64,000 bases of DNA from Desulfobacteraceae bacterium CG2_30_51_40 (GCA_001874005.1 MNYJ01000167.1:1-64000), one strand, 5' to 3'. Positions 28,538 to 38,667 are shown, counted from the stretch's first letter. The notes: a model not told the origin generated them from the sequence alone. Translations and numbers: made by a program.

Positions 28538-29152
28538 ATGGCTGAAAAACTGAAATACAACAAGACGGCACTCAAGGCCCAGCGTGATGGAAAGGCCAAG
28601 TACGAAAAGTTCCTTCCTATCCTGCAGCTAAAGAAGATGCAACTGCAGATAGTGATCCGTCAATTGGAGCCGATAATAGAGGAAAAGCGCGCATCCCTTC
28701 GCAGGACGTCTGAGAAGATCCGCCAGTGGGCCAAGTTTCTTACCGACCCTGCCGCCGACGTGCGAGATTTCCTTGCTGTCCAAGAGGTTGCAATCCACAC
28801 AGACAACATTGCCGGAGTTGACGTTCCCGAGTTTAAGGAAGTGATCTTCACCGAAAGGCCATATTCTCTTTTTGCTACCCCGGCGTGGCTTGATACCGCG
28901 GTACTTGCGCTTCGAAGACTGATCTCTCTTAGAGAGGAATTGAGGGTGCTCTTGCGCAAGGAAGAACTTATAAGAGAAGAACTTCGCACGACCACACAGC
29001 GTTGCAATCTCTTTGAGAAGAAGCTCATTCCCGAACTCAAGGAGAATATCCGAAAAATAAGGATATTTCTTGGTGACGAGGAGACCGCGGCAGTGGCGAG
29101 GGCCAAACTGGCCAAGGCCAAGATTCAGCAGAGCGAGGCTAACCAGTCATGA
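28538..29152 (+). CDS. atpD: V/A-type ATP synthase subunit D
   Basis: 204 aa coiled coil; C-terminal NLFEKKLIPELKENIRKIRIFLGDEE. Confidence 0.9.
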   Translation: MAEKLKYNKTALKAQRDGKAKYEKFLPILQLKKMQLQIVIRQLEPIIEEKRASLRRTSEKIRQWAKFLTDPAADVRDFLAVQEVAIHTDNIAGVDVPEFKEVIFTERPYSLFATPAWLDTAVLALRRLISLREELRVLLRKEELIREELRTTTQRCNLFEKKLIPELKENIRKIRIFLGDEETAAVARAKLAKAKIQQSEANQS

Positions 29153-30918
29153 TAGTTGAGATGCACAAGGTTACATTTATAGGTCTGGAGACAGAGAAAG
29201 AAAGATTCCTTGAGCGTCTTCAGGAAGTGGGCGTCGCTCATCTGATTCTTCCACAAGACAGCATTGAGCCCCAGGATATCGCAAAGGAATTGGCCAGAGT
29301 AACCGAAACCCGTAAGTTTTTGCAACCCAGAGCAAAGGCAGAAATCGCCGAGAAGGGATTGTTTGCATCTGAGATATGTGAAAAAAGAGAGGCACTGGCA
29401 CAGAGGGAAGCACGTATTCAGACGGAGATGCTGGCACTGAAAAAAGAGATCTCCACTCAGGAGTCGTGGGGGGACTTCAGGGTCGAGGATATTGAGACCC
29501 TGAGAGCAAAAGGCCTTCATCTTCAATTTTTCAGGGTTAGTCAGAGGGTCTTTGAAACCCTTCCCCTACAAGACGTGTTTTTCGTAAAAATCAGCGAAAC
29601 AAGGGGAGAGATCTGCTTTATTACCCTTTCATTTGAGCCCGTCTCTTTACAGGTGCAGGAGGAAAAACTTTCATCCAAGAGCCTGTCCACTCTTAAAGAA
29701 GAGCTTGCGGCCAAGACGATAGAGCTTGAGAATATAAACAGTGAATACAATAAATTAGCCCTTTATATTCAGATTGTAGTTGAGAAAGAAGCCGAGCTGA
29801 CAAATCTTCTCGCCTATCGCAAGGCCATGTTGAATGCCCAGGGGGAACTTGACGGAAGGTTATTTATTACGAGATGCTGGTCTCCTCTTTCTGAGGAGGT
29901 TCTGCTTAAGGAGATTGGAGGATCATTTGCCCTTTACCATTACAGCGAAAAGGCTGAGAAGGACGAAAGGGCTCCGGTCCTCCTGTCCAACAAGCGTGTC
30001 TTTGACTCCGGTGAAGATCTGGTCAAGGTCTATTCTTACCCAAGTTATCAGGACTTTGATCCAAGCGGATTTGTCCTTTACTGCTTTGCAGTATTCTTCG
30101 GTATGATTATAGGGGATGCCGGTTACGGTCTGACCCTTCTTGCAATAACATTTTTCATCAACATGAAGGTAAAGAACAAATCTGCCTTCCTTGTCCGTTT
30201 TTTCAGGTTGATGTTCCTCTTGAGTATAGCTACCGTTATTGCCGGAGTTTTAAGTGCAGGCTATTTTGGAGTAAGTCTGAGCCCTGACAACCCTCTTTCA
30301 AGAATAGCATTAATGGATTTCAATACCAAGGAAGGGCAAAATCAGGTAATGATCCTGTCCATCATATTCGGGATGATCCACATCTCCATCGCGCTTCTCA
30401 TCAGGTTCAAGAACACCCGTGATATAGCTGCCCTATCATGGGTACCGGTAATATGGGGAGGTTATTTCCTGGTAAGCTCGCAGATGGGAAAGGGCATTGA
30501 CAACCCCCCAGCAAAGTACGTGCTTATCGCGGGTCTGATCGGGGTCATGCTCTTTTCCTCCACCAGAAGAAATATCTTCCTGCGATTGCTTGAGGGGTTA
30601 AACGGTTTACTCGGCATAGTGCAGGTATTTTCGGATGTGCTTTCCTATCTGAGGCTTTTCGCCTTGGGTATTGCAACGGTTTACATGGCGCAGACCTTCA
30701 ACATGCTGGCTGCCGACATTGTAAACGGAGTTCCGGTGGTTGGTTATATCTTAGGAGGCCTCGTCCTTTTCGCAGGCCATTCCGTAAACCTGCTCCTGGG
30801 AGTAATGGGAGGAGTTATCCACGGTTTGAGGCTCAACTTCCTTGAATGGTACAGATGGTGTTTCGTTGGAGATGGGCTGGTATATAAGCCCTTTCGCATG
30901 ATAAAGTCACAAAATTAA
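29149..30918 (+). CDS. atpI: V/A-type ATP synthase subunit I
   Basis: 589 aa; FFGMIIGDAGYGL, LSYLRLFALGIATVYMAQTFN. Confidence 0.93.
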   Translation: MIVEMHKVTFIGLETEKERFLERLQEVGVAHLILPQDSIEPQDIAKELARVTETRKFLQPRAKAEIAEKGLFASEICEKREALAQREARIQTEMLALKKEISTQESWGDFRVEDIETLRAKGLHLQFFRVSQRVFETLPLQDVFFVKISETRGEICFITLSFEPVSLQVQEEKLSSKSLSTLKEELAAKTIELENINSEYNKLALYIQIVVEKEAELTNLLAYRKAMLNAQGELDGRLFITRCWSPLSEEVLLKEIGGSFALYHYSEKAEKDERAPVLLSNKRVFDSGEDLVKVYSYPSYQDFDPSGFVLYCFAVFFGMIIGDAGYGLTLLAITFFINMKVKNKSAFLVRFFRLMFLLSIATVIAGVLSAGYFGVSLSPDNPLSRIALMDFNTKEGQNQVMILSIIFGMIHISIALLIRFKNTRDIAALSWVPVIWGGYFLVSSQMGKGIDNPPAKYVLIAGLIGVMLFSSTRRNIFLRLLEGLNGLLGIVQVFSDVLSYLRLFALGIATVYMAQTFNMLAADIVNGVPVVGYILGGLVLFAGHSVNLLLGVMGGVIHGLRLNFLEWYRWCFVGDGLVYKPFRMIKSQN

Positions 30919-30952
30919 TAAATTAATAAATTATAGAAGAGGAGATGTTGAA

Positions 30953-31390
30953 ATGGATTTTTACACGATGCTAGGCTATGCTGGTTGTGCTTGCGCTGTA
31001 GGGCTTTCTGCCATGGGTAGTTCTATTGGATGCGGTATCGCAGGAGCGGCTTCCCATGGAGTTATGGCCAAGGTCGAAGAAGGTCACGGGAAGTTCATCG
31101 GTATTTCGGCTGCGCCTTCCTCGCAGACCATTTACGGCATAGTGCTCATGTTCGTTATGCTTGGGAAAATCAAGGCCGGAGCAGGTCTTGGACTTCTGGG
31201 AATAGGCCTTTTCTGCGGTCTCGGCATCATGACCTCCGCGATCTTTCAGGGAAAGGTTGCCGCAACGGCAATCCTCGCCTCGGCTAAGAAGCAGGAAATT
31301 TTCGGAAAGTGTTTTGCCGCCGTCGGTATCGTTGAGAGTTTTGCGCTTTTCGCAATGGTTTTCGGCCTGATCGTAACCGGAGCAATTTAA
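30953..31390 (+). CDS. atpK: V/A-type ATP synthase subunit K (rotor ring, 4 TM)
   Basis: 145 aa; PSSQTIYGIV, FQGKVAATAI, GIVESFALFAMV. Confidence 0.93.
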   Translation: MDFYTMLGYAGCACAVGLSAMGSSIGCGIAGAASHGVMAKVEEGHGKFIGISAAPSSQTIYGIVLMFVMLGKIKAGAGLGLLGIGLFCGLGIMTSAIFQGKVAATAILASAKKQEIFGKCFAAVGIVESFALFAMVFGLIVTGAI

Positions 31391-31548
31391 CGATAAAACC
31401 CCCTGCCCTTTTCCGGCGATCCGTGGATGTTTCTTTGTCGTTGGTCCCGGAAAAGGCACTTTTCATCCCTTCCCTTGCCATAAATTGGTATTCCTGTGCA
31501 TGTTCAGTTCCAGCCTTGATTTGCGGTCTGCGATACGGAGTCGTTTAG

Positions 31549-32448
31549 ATGGAAAACATGCAAGACATAAGAAAACACTATCGGTTTTCCACCTTCGATG
31601 AAAAGAACCTTGAAGAACTCTCCGTGATCCTTCTTCCCTTCTCCGATCAGCTCGCCGAGGATTTTTCCGCTTACCTGCTGGATAATCCCTATACCGCTGC
31701 ATACTTCCAGACTGATGAGGCGATACAAAAGCGAAGGCAGACAATAATAGGCTGGTTCAAGGATCTCCTGACAGCTCAATACGACCACCGTTTTGCCCTG
31801 CGCCTCCAGAGGATCGGAAAGGTGCACGTAAAGATCGGCCTCAACGGGCATTACGTAAATGCCGCTATGAACTTTATCAGGGATTTCTGCATCAAGCGGC
31901 TCGGAGCGGCGGTCACTGAAGACGGCCGCAGGATGGATCTGCTTGAGTCTTTCGAAAAAGCCCTGGACATAAACCTTGACATCATGACCAGTTCATATCG
32001 AGATGCTGAACTAAAGAAGGTCTTCCTTTCCCACCGCATTGAACTCTGGCTGGTGCGCTGGGCTGAGCGACTGCTGCATGGATTGAATCTGCTTCTCATG
32101 ATAGGGCTCGTTCTTATGGCCGCCGGAGTCGCATGGCTGCTTGTTTCTGACATCCTTTACGCCTTGCGGGAGACCCTGGAGACCGGAGTCATAAGGGCGC
32201 TGGGATCTCTCTTGATACTGTGGATGATGGTCGAACTTCTACACACTCAGGTGGAACATCTCAGAGGCGGCAGTTTCCGCGTGCAGGTCTTTGTGGAGCT
32301 TGCTCTAGTCGCATTCATCCGAAAGCTTTTTGTCGCGGCCATTGACGAAAAAAGCGCACTAACTTTCGCCCTTCTCATTTTTGGCCTTTTGGTGCTTGGC
32401 ATTATCTATTATCTGACTGCTCAAATAACGCCCAGACGCAAGAATTAG
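31549..32448 (+). CDS. Globin-sensor (protoglobin-like) domain fused to PsiE-like membrane domain
   Basis: N-term RIGKVHVKIGLNGHYVNAAMNFI (sensor-globin F-helix His motif); C-term DILYALRETLETGVIRALGSLLILWMMVELLHTQVEHLRGGSFRVQVFVELALVAFIRKLFV (PsiE-like). Confidence 0.7.
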   Translation: MENMQDIRKHYRFSTFDEKNLEELSVILLPFSDQLAEDFSAYLLDNPYTAAYFQTDEAIQKRRQTIIGWFKDLLTAQYDHRFALRLQRIGKVHVKIGLNGHYVNAAMNFIRDFCIKRLGAAVTEDGRRMDLLESFEKALDINLDIMTSSYRDAELKKVFLSHRIELWLVRWAERLLHGLNLLLMIGLVLMAAGVAWLLVSDILYALRETLETGVIRALGSLLILWMMVELLHTQVEHLRGGSFRVQVFVELALVAFIRKLFVAAIDEKSALTFALLIFGLLVLGIIYYLTAQITPRRKN

Positions 32449-32565
32449 CTCGTTCTTTTTTTTATCGCCGAGCCGGCAGACCTGCTTCCAGCCAATTCTT
32501 GACAAAAGTAGTATATAATCTTATTTTTGAGAAACGATTAATCAATACAGCGAAAGGCGCCGGTT

Positions 32566-33159
32566 ATGAATGCGGAAAGGCATATTATAGGAGAGCGTGG
32601 AAATCATTTTCTAAACCGGGTCGAGGGGGATACCGGTGCCAACATCTCCGCTTGTTATCAGTGTGAAAGATGCACCAATGCCTGCCCGGTAAGCATTTTC
32701 ATGGATATAAAACCTCACCAAGTTATCCGCTATGTGCAAATGGGAAGGCGCGATGAATTACTCAAGTCTTCTACTATCTGGGTCTGCCTGTCCTGTGAGA
32801 CCTGCACAACTTACTGCCCCAACGAAGTCGGAGTGGCAGAGGTCATAAACCATCTGAGAAATCTTGCCGCAAAATCCTCGGTGGAACCGGCCGAACGTCC
32901 GCTTGCGGTATTTCACAGGACTTTCCTTGAAGAGCTGCAGCGCTTCGGCAGGGTCAACGAGTTCTGGATGATTAACAGCTTCAATCTTAAACCAGGCATT
33001 CTCAAGGAAAAATGGAAAAGCGGTGTACTAAAGGAAGAGATGCTGCTTGGAATAAGACTATTCAAGAAAGGGCGGCTCCACCTTCTGCCCAGCAAATCCA
33101 AGGGAATTAAAAGGATCAGAAAGATCATGAAGCAAAATGAGGGAATATTGGACAGATGA
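32566..33159 (+). CDS. hdrC: Heterodisulfide reductase subunit C-like 4Fe-4S protein
   Basis: CYQCERCTNACPV and CLSCETCTTYCPNEV. Confidence 0.88.
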   Translation: MNAERHIIGERGNHFLNRVEGDTGANISACYQCERCTNACPVSIFMDIKPHQVIRYVQMGRRDELLKSSTIWVCLSCETCTTYCPNEVGVAEVINHLRNLAAKSSVEPAERPLAVFHRTFLEELQRFGRVNEFWMINSFNLKPGILKEKWKSGVLKEEMLLGIRLFKKGRLHLLPSKSKGIKRIRKIMKQNEGILDR

Positions 33160-33989
33160 AAATCTCCTTTTATCCGGGTTGCTCCCTTGAGGGCATGGCC
33201 AACGACTATGCCCGTTCCATAGTGTCGGTCTTTTCAGATATGGAGATAGATCTGGTTGAAATAAAAGACTGGTCCTGCTGCGGGGCAACGGCCGCACACA
33301 GCCTCAGTGAGTATCTCTCGGTCGTCTTTCCGGCAAGAAACCTTTCACTGGCAGAAGAGATGGGACTTGACATAGTTTCTCCATGCGCCAACTGCTTTAA
33401 GCGCCTCAAGTACTCTCAGCACATGATCAAAAAGGGGCTCTACGATATCCCTTGGAAGGTCCAAGGAGACAATACCGTTTACGAAATAACAAGGTTTCTG
33501 TCTCAGCCCGAGATGTTGGCCAGGGTGCAGAAAAGGGTTCTCAGACCCCTCAAAGGCCTAAGGGTGGTATCCTACTATGGCTGTCAGATGGTTAGGCCAC
33601 CTAAGATCACAGGATTCTTTGACTATGAAAACCCCCAGAGCCTTGATAAATTGGCCGCCGCCGCGGGTGCCGAGGTGATAGACTGGTCATATAAGACGAC
33701 CTGCTGCGGCGCTGGAATTGGAATGGGAAGAAAAGACATACAGAGGCACCTTACAGGTCGAATACTTGAAAAGGCAAAACAGTCCGGGGCCGAGGCGGTA
33801 GTGGTATCATGTCCCTTGTGCCAGACCAATCTTGATACCGCGCAGTCCGAAAAAGATGAAAGGCCGCTTCCCGTATTCTATATTACCGAACTCATAAGGC
33901 TCGCCTTTACTGAACATGCTGGATCAGGCTGGTTTCGTTCACACTTCGCAGATCCCTCAATGCTATTGGATGAGAAGGGAATTCTTTAG
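33156..33989 (+). CDS. hdrB: Heterodisulfide reductase subunit B-like CCG-domain protein
   Basis: FYPGCSLEGMANDY, DWSCCGATAAHS, YYGCQMVRPPK, TTCCGAGIG, CPLCQTNLD. Confidence 0.9.
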   Translation: MKISFYPGCSLEGMANDYARSIVSVFSDMEIDLVEIKDWSCCGATAAHSLSEYLSVVFPARNLSLAEEMGLDIVSPCANCFKRLKYSQHMIKKGLYDIPWKVQGDNTVYEITRFLSQPEMLARVQKRVLRPLKGLRVVSYYGCQMVRPPKITGFFDYENPQSLDKLAAAAGAEVIDWSYKTTCCGAGIGMGRKDIQRHLTGRILEKAKQSGAEAVVVSCPLCQTNLDTAQSEKDERPLPVFYITELIRLAFTEHAGSGWFRSHFADPSMLLDEKGIL

Positions 33990-34001
33990 GGCTATTTCTT
34001 C

Positions 34002-37000
34002 ATGACAGACTTATCTCTTGAGCAACACGGCAGCGTTAAGAAAAACGGAAAGGTTCTTGTGGTCGGAGGCGGTATTGCCGGTATTCAATGCGCACTTGAT
34101 CTATCTCAGACCGGATTTTTTGTCTATCTGCTCGATCAGGCCCCTACCCTTGGCGGCACTATGGCCATGCTGGATAAAACCTTCCCCACCAATGACTGCT
34201 CCACATGCATGTTCTCACCGAAACTTGTCCAGGTTGCTCAGGATATCAATGTAGAGATATTGACCAGCTCGAAGATCATTTCGCTTGAAGGCGCGCCTGG
34301 CAACTTTAAGGTCCTTGTAGAAAAAAAGCCAAGATACATCGAAGAAGACAAATGCATCGCATGCGGAAAATGCGCTGAAAAATGTCCCAAGAAGGTCATT
34401 GACACATTTAACGGAGAACTCAAGACCCGTAAAGCCGCTTTCCTCACGTTTCCCCAGGCAGTACCGCTTAAGTACTCTATTGACCCTGAAAACTGTCTTT
34501 ACCTGACCAAGGGTAAGTGCGGGGTATGCAGCAAGATATGTCCCGCCAAGGCAGTCAACTACGAGCAGAAACCGGAGAACCTCAGCCTTGATGTAGGGGC
34601 TGTAGTGATCTCTACCGGATTTGAGCCTGCCCTGAGAAAAGAGCACGGAGAGTATGGATTCGGACGCTATAAAAACGTCGTCACATCCCTTCAGTATGAA
34701 AGGATGCTCTCGGCCACAGGGCCATACGAAGGGCATCCGAAGCGTCCCTCGGACGGGGCGATCCCCCGCAGCATTGCCTGGATACAGTGTGTCCTCTCAC
34801 GAGACAGTGCCCGTAACAGGCCCTTTTGTTCCTCCGTGTGCTGCATGCACGCTGCAAAGCAGGCCATCCTGACAAAGACGCATGAACCGGAAACAAGCGC
34901 GGCCATTTATTTTATGGACATAAGGGCCCATGGAAAGGGTTTTGACGAATATATTGAAAGGGCCCGTTACACTTACGGGGTAAAGTACCTGAGAAGCATG
35001 ATCTCCCAGGTCTATCTTAATCCCGTAAACGATAACCTCATCATAGAGACCTTCGACCCGCATATAAAACGCAAGAAAGAAACAGAGTATGAACTCGTTG
35101 TGCTCTCAAGCGGATTAAAGCCGACAGAGAGTTTTCTTGAGCTTTCAAAGACCCTGGGGCTTCAGTGCAATCCTTATGGATTTCTTCCCGCTTCGTTTGA
35201 TGATCCTGCGTCAACATCCGTTCCCGGCGTCTATGTCTGCGGGGCGGTTGAGACGCCGAAGGATATCCCGGAGACGGTAATACAGGCTGGAGCGGCCGCT
35301 GCTGAGACATCTTGTCTTCTTGCGGAGGCAAGAGAATCCGCAGTCAGAAAGCCGGCCAGGTTCGAGGAAGCACCCCTGGATAAGCAACCGAGGGTTGGTG
35401 TATTTGTCTGCCACTGTGGGACAAACATTGCCGGCGTGGTTGATGTGGAGGATGTAGCCCTTTACGCGTCAAGGCTTCCGGATGTGGCGCATGCCGACCA
35501 CTTCATGTTTTCCTGCGCCAATGAAACCCTTTCGAAGATCGTTGACAGCATAAAGGAGCACAGGCTTAACAGGATCGTTGTGGCTGCCTGCTCTCCAAAG
35601 ACGCACGAACCGATATTCCAGGGCGCTCTCATGCGCGCTGGGCTTAACCCCTACCTTTTTGAGCTGGTGAGCATAAGGGATCAATGCTCCTGGGTTCACA
35701 GCGATGATCCTGCCGCCGCGACTGCAAAGGCCAAGGACCTGATAAGAGCCGGCGTTGCAAGGGCGGCACTCCTTGAGCCTCTGGAGTCAAGCACCTACAG
35801 GGTCACAAGATCATGCCTTGTGATAGGTGGGGGCATTGCGGGCATGAGCGCTGCCCTTGCCATCGCCGATCAGGGTTTTGAGTGCCATCTGGTCGAAAAG
35901 GAAGATCGCCTCGGAGGCTTTGCAAACAGACTTACCCGGACCCTTGAAGACGATTCCCCCCTTATGCTTGTGAGAAATCTGGCAAAGAGAATAGAGTATC
36001 ATCCGAAAGTGAAGCTGCACCTCAAGGCGGAACTTACGGCCCATAAAGGCCGGATAGGAAATTTTTCAGGCACCATTTCCGGCCTAAACGGTAACGAGGC
36101 GATCAAATACGGCACGGTAATCGTCGCAACAGGCGGAAAGGCCTATGAGCCTGCGGAATACGACTATGGAAAGGACCCGGGGGTTACGACACAGGTTGAT
36201 CTATCCAGAAAAATCAAGGAAGACCCCGGCTGGGCGTCGGGCCTCAAAAGCGTTTCAATGATACAGTGCATCGGATCGCGCAATGAGGAATTCCCGATCT
36301 GCAGTCGTGTCTGCTGCTCCGCTGCGGTCAAAAACGCCATTGAACTCAAGAAACTTAATCCTAATATGCAGGTTGTGATCCTCTACAGGGACATGAGGAC
36401 ATTCGGATTCAAAGAGCTTTACTATCTTGAGGCAAGGAAAAGAGGGGTCCTTTTCTTTAGGTACATCCCGAAGGAAGCCCCGGCTATGCACAGGGAAGGC
36501 GAGCATCTTGTCATTGATTTCAAGGACAGAAGTTCGGGCGAGGAATTCAGGGTGATTTCAGATCTCCTGGTCCTCAGCGCAGGAATAAGGCCGTCTGAGA
36601 GCGCCAAGTCCTTAAGCGAAATGCTTAAGCTCGATAAGACCCGGCAAGGATTTTTTCTTGAGGCCCACGTGAAGCTCAGGCCCACCGAATTTTCCATGGC
36701 AGGATTTTTTCTCGCCGGACTGGCTCACAGCCCCAGGTTCATACCAGAAAGCATAGCCATGGCAAAGGCGGCGGCGCAGCAGGCCATGAAGATACTGTGC
36801 AAAGAAGAGATAAGCACACTTGCAGCCATTGCAATAGTAAATCCCGACAGGTGCGCCGCCTGTCTGATATGCGTCAGGACGTGCCCATTTGGAGCGCCCT
36901 TTATAAACGACCAAGGCGTATCCGAGATACCCCCGGCACAGTGCCAGGGATGCGGGATATGCGCCTCAGAGTGCCCCGCTAAGGCGATTGAGCTTAAACA

Positions 37001-37061
37001 CTCCACGGACAGCCAGATGGAGGCAAGGATTGACGCCCTTCTTGATGCAGCACTCCAGTAG
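34002..37061 (+). CDS. hdrA: Heterodisulfide reductase subunit A-like, double-module (two FAD-binding modules, multiple ferredoxin domains)
   Basis: 1019 aa; VVGGGIAGIQCALDL and CLVIGGGIAGMSAALAIA; CIACGKCAEKCPKK, CAACLICVRTCPFG, CQGCGICASECPAKAIEL. Confidence 0.92.
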   Translation: MTDLSLEQHGSVKKNGKVLVVGGGIAGIQCALDLSQTGFFVYLLDQAPTLGGTMAMLDKTFPTNDCSTCMFSPKLVQVAQDINVEILTSSKIISLEGAPGNFKVLVEKKPRYIEEDKCIACGKCAEKCPKKVIDTFNGELKTRKAAFLTFPQAVPLKYSIDPENCLYLTKGKCGVCSKICPAKAVNYEQKPENLSLDVGAVVISTGFEPALRKEHGEYGFGRYKNVVTSLQYERMLSATGPYEGHPKRPSDGAIPRSIAWIQCVLSRDSARNRPFCSSVCCMHAAKQAILTKTHEPETSAAIYFMDIRAHGKGFDEYIERARYTYGVKYLRSMISQVYLNPVNDNLIIETFDPHIKRKKETEYELVVLSSGLKPTESFLELSKTLGLQCNPYGFLPASFDDPASTSVPGVYVCGAVETPKDIPETVIQAGAAAAETSCLLAEARESAVRKPARFEEAPLDKQPRVGVFVCHCGTNIAGVVDVEDVALYASRLPDVAHADHFMFSCANETLSKIVDSIKEHRLNRIVVAACSPKTHEPIFQGALMRAGLNPYLFELVSIRDQCSWVHSDDPAAATAKAKDLIRAGVARAALLEPLESSTYRVTRSCLVIGGGIAGMSAALAIADQGFECHLVEKEDRLGGFANRLTRTLEDDSPLMLVRNLAKRIEYHPKVKLHLKAELTAHKGRIGNFSGTISGLNGNEAIKYGTVIVATGGKAYEPAEYDYGKDPGVTTQVDLSRKIKEDPGWASGLKSVSMIQCIGSRNEEFPICSRVCCSAAVKNAIELKKLNPNMQVVILYRDMRTFGFKELYYLEARKRGVLFFRYIPKEAPAMHREGEHLVIDFKDRSSGEEFRVISDLLVLSAGIRPSESAKSLSEMLKLDKTRQGFFLEAHVKLRPTEFSMAGFFLAGLAHSPRFIPESIAMAKAAAQQAMKILCKEEISTLAAIAIVNPDRCAACLICVRTCPFGAPFINDQGVSEIPPAQCQGCGICASECPAKAIELKHSTDSQMEARIDALLDAALQ

Positions 37062-37095
37062 AAAATCGGTTATGTGATTCCAGGCAAAAGCGGTT

Positions 37096-38667
37096 TCAGC
37101 CCCTGGCAGGCATCTGGTCCATAATGAACTCGGAGAGGGCCGTTATCGTCAGACTGGGATTAACCCCCAGATTGGCCGGCACCACGGAACCGTCAGCGAC
37201 ATAAAGTCCGGGATAGCCGAAGACCTCTCCATTAAACCCGGCTACTCCTTTTTCGGGCCCATCAGCCATGGAACAGCCGCCCAAGATATGGGCGGTGGTG
37301 GGGGCGTCCATCAAGACCTCAGCCCAACTGCTCAAGGGTGTTCCATTCATTTTTACGGCAAGGCGCCTGGCCACGTCGTTTGCGATTGGAATGAATGAGG
37401 GAATACGCTCCTGACCTGAAGGCAGGCTGCTGTTCATACTGCGGCCGCCGAGCCTCCAGGGCCGAGGCGCATATTCCAGGCGCAGAAAATTGTTGCTTGT
37501 CTGCATGACCAGAAGAACCGATGTGCAGGCGGAGCTTCCCACAAACCACAGGTTTCGCAGGAAACTGATAGGGTGACGGGCGACATTTGCGGCAAAGCGA
37601 ATCTGGCGCGGAATTCGGTCTCCGCCATCCGTCAATAAAGTGAGAAGTCCGTAGAGCAGGTCAGAGCCCTTGTTGTAACGGCACATCTCAATATGTGTGG
37701 AAGCATCGGGGTAGATACCGGAGGTTATGGCGATCTGGTCGTTCCAGTTTGCAGATCTGTCACGCGAACGCACCGCAAGGATTGCTTCTGAATTGGTTCG
37801 TACGAAATTTCCAAGTTGATCGGACAACCTGGGAAGCATGCCCTTGTGGCGGCATTGGAGAAGCAGTTTGACGGTACCCATAACCCCTCCGCTTAAGACC
37901 ACCTTCCCTGCGTGGTAGGTTTTAGGCGACCCGAAAGGAAGAAGCGCCCTTCTCGTCAGCACATCATAGCCACGCGCTGAGGGAACAATTCCGGTCACTT
38001 CTGTCTCAGGTATGATTTCCACCCCGTGGTGGTGCTCGGCAAGGTAGAGGTAATTCTTATCCAAGGTGTTTTTTGCCCCAACCGGGCAGCCGATCATGCA
38101 GGCCCCGCAGAAGGTGCAGCCTTTGCGCTGCGGGCCTTTTCCGCCGAAATAGGGATCTGGAACAGTGCGATCCGGTTCGCCGAAAAATATCCCCACATCG
38201 TTTTTGTGAAAGGTGTCTTCACCGCGAAGATCAATGCCCACCTCTCGCAGCAATCGGTCGGCCCTGCCCACAGTGGGACTCGGGTTTGCGCCCAGCATCT
38301 TGCGAGCCTTCTCGTAGTAAGGCGCAAGGCGCATCCGCCATCCGCCTTCCCTCCCCCATTGAGGCTGGGTGAAGACATCCTCCGGCGGTATCAGGAGTTG
38401 GTTTGCATAAACAAGGCTACCTCCTCCGACACCGGTACCGTGGAGAACCGCCACATGGCGCATGAAAGTAAGCACCTGAATTCCGTAAAGGCCCAGTTGA
38501 GGGAACCAGATGCTCTTCTTGAGGTTCCAGTTGGTCTTGGGAAAATCCTCTGTGCGGTATCGCCGGCCCTTTTCCAGGACCGCCACCCTATAGCCTTTTT
38601 CCGCCAGACGCAGGGCCGACACACTTCCGCCGAAACCAGACCCGATCACTATCACGTCATAGTCCAT
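37096..38667 (-). CDS. GMC family / cholesterol oxidase-like FAD oxidoreductase with embedded Cys cluster
   Basis: MDYDVIVIGSGFGGSVSALRLAEKG; CTFCGACMIGCPVGAKNTLDKNYL; C-term VADGSVVPANLGVNPSLTITAL. Confidence 0.87.
   Translation of the reverse strand: MDYDVIVIGSGFGGSVSALRLAEKGYRVAVLEKGRRYRTEDFPKTNWNLKKSIWFPQLGLYGIQVLTFMRHVAVLHGTGVGGGSLVYANQLLIPPEDVFTQPQWGREGGWRMRLAPYYEKARKMLGANPSPTVGRADRLLREVGIDLRGEDTFHKNDVGIFFGEPDRTVPDPYFGGKGPQRKGCTFCGACMIGCPVGAKNTLDKNYLYLAEHHHGVEIIPETEVTGIVPSARGYDVLTRRALLPFGSPKTYHAGKVVLSGGVMGTVKLLLQCRHKGMLPRLSDQLGNFVRTNSEAILAVRSRDRSANWNDQIAITSGIYPDASTHIEMCRYNKGSDLLYGLLTLLTDGGDRIPRQIRFAANVARHPISFLRNLWFVGSSACTSVLLVMQTSNNFLRLEYAPRPWRLGGRSMNSSLPSGQERIPSFIPIANDVARRLAVKMNGTPLSSWAEVLMDAPTTAHILGGCSMADGPEKGVAGFNGEVFGYPGLYVADGSVVPANLGVNPSLTITALSEFIMDQMPARG

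Noticed and set aside
32499-32527. Promoter TTGACA-N17-TATTTT upstream of hdrC
   Set aside because: The -10 is weak, and a better TATAAT match sits at only 9 bp spacing. Not listed as a feature without start-site data.
34002-37061. Selenocysteine codon in HdrA/HdrB
   Set aside because: No in-frame TGA interrupting the conserved Cys motifs; all ORFs are continuous.
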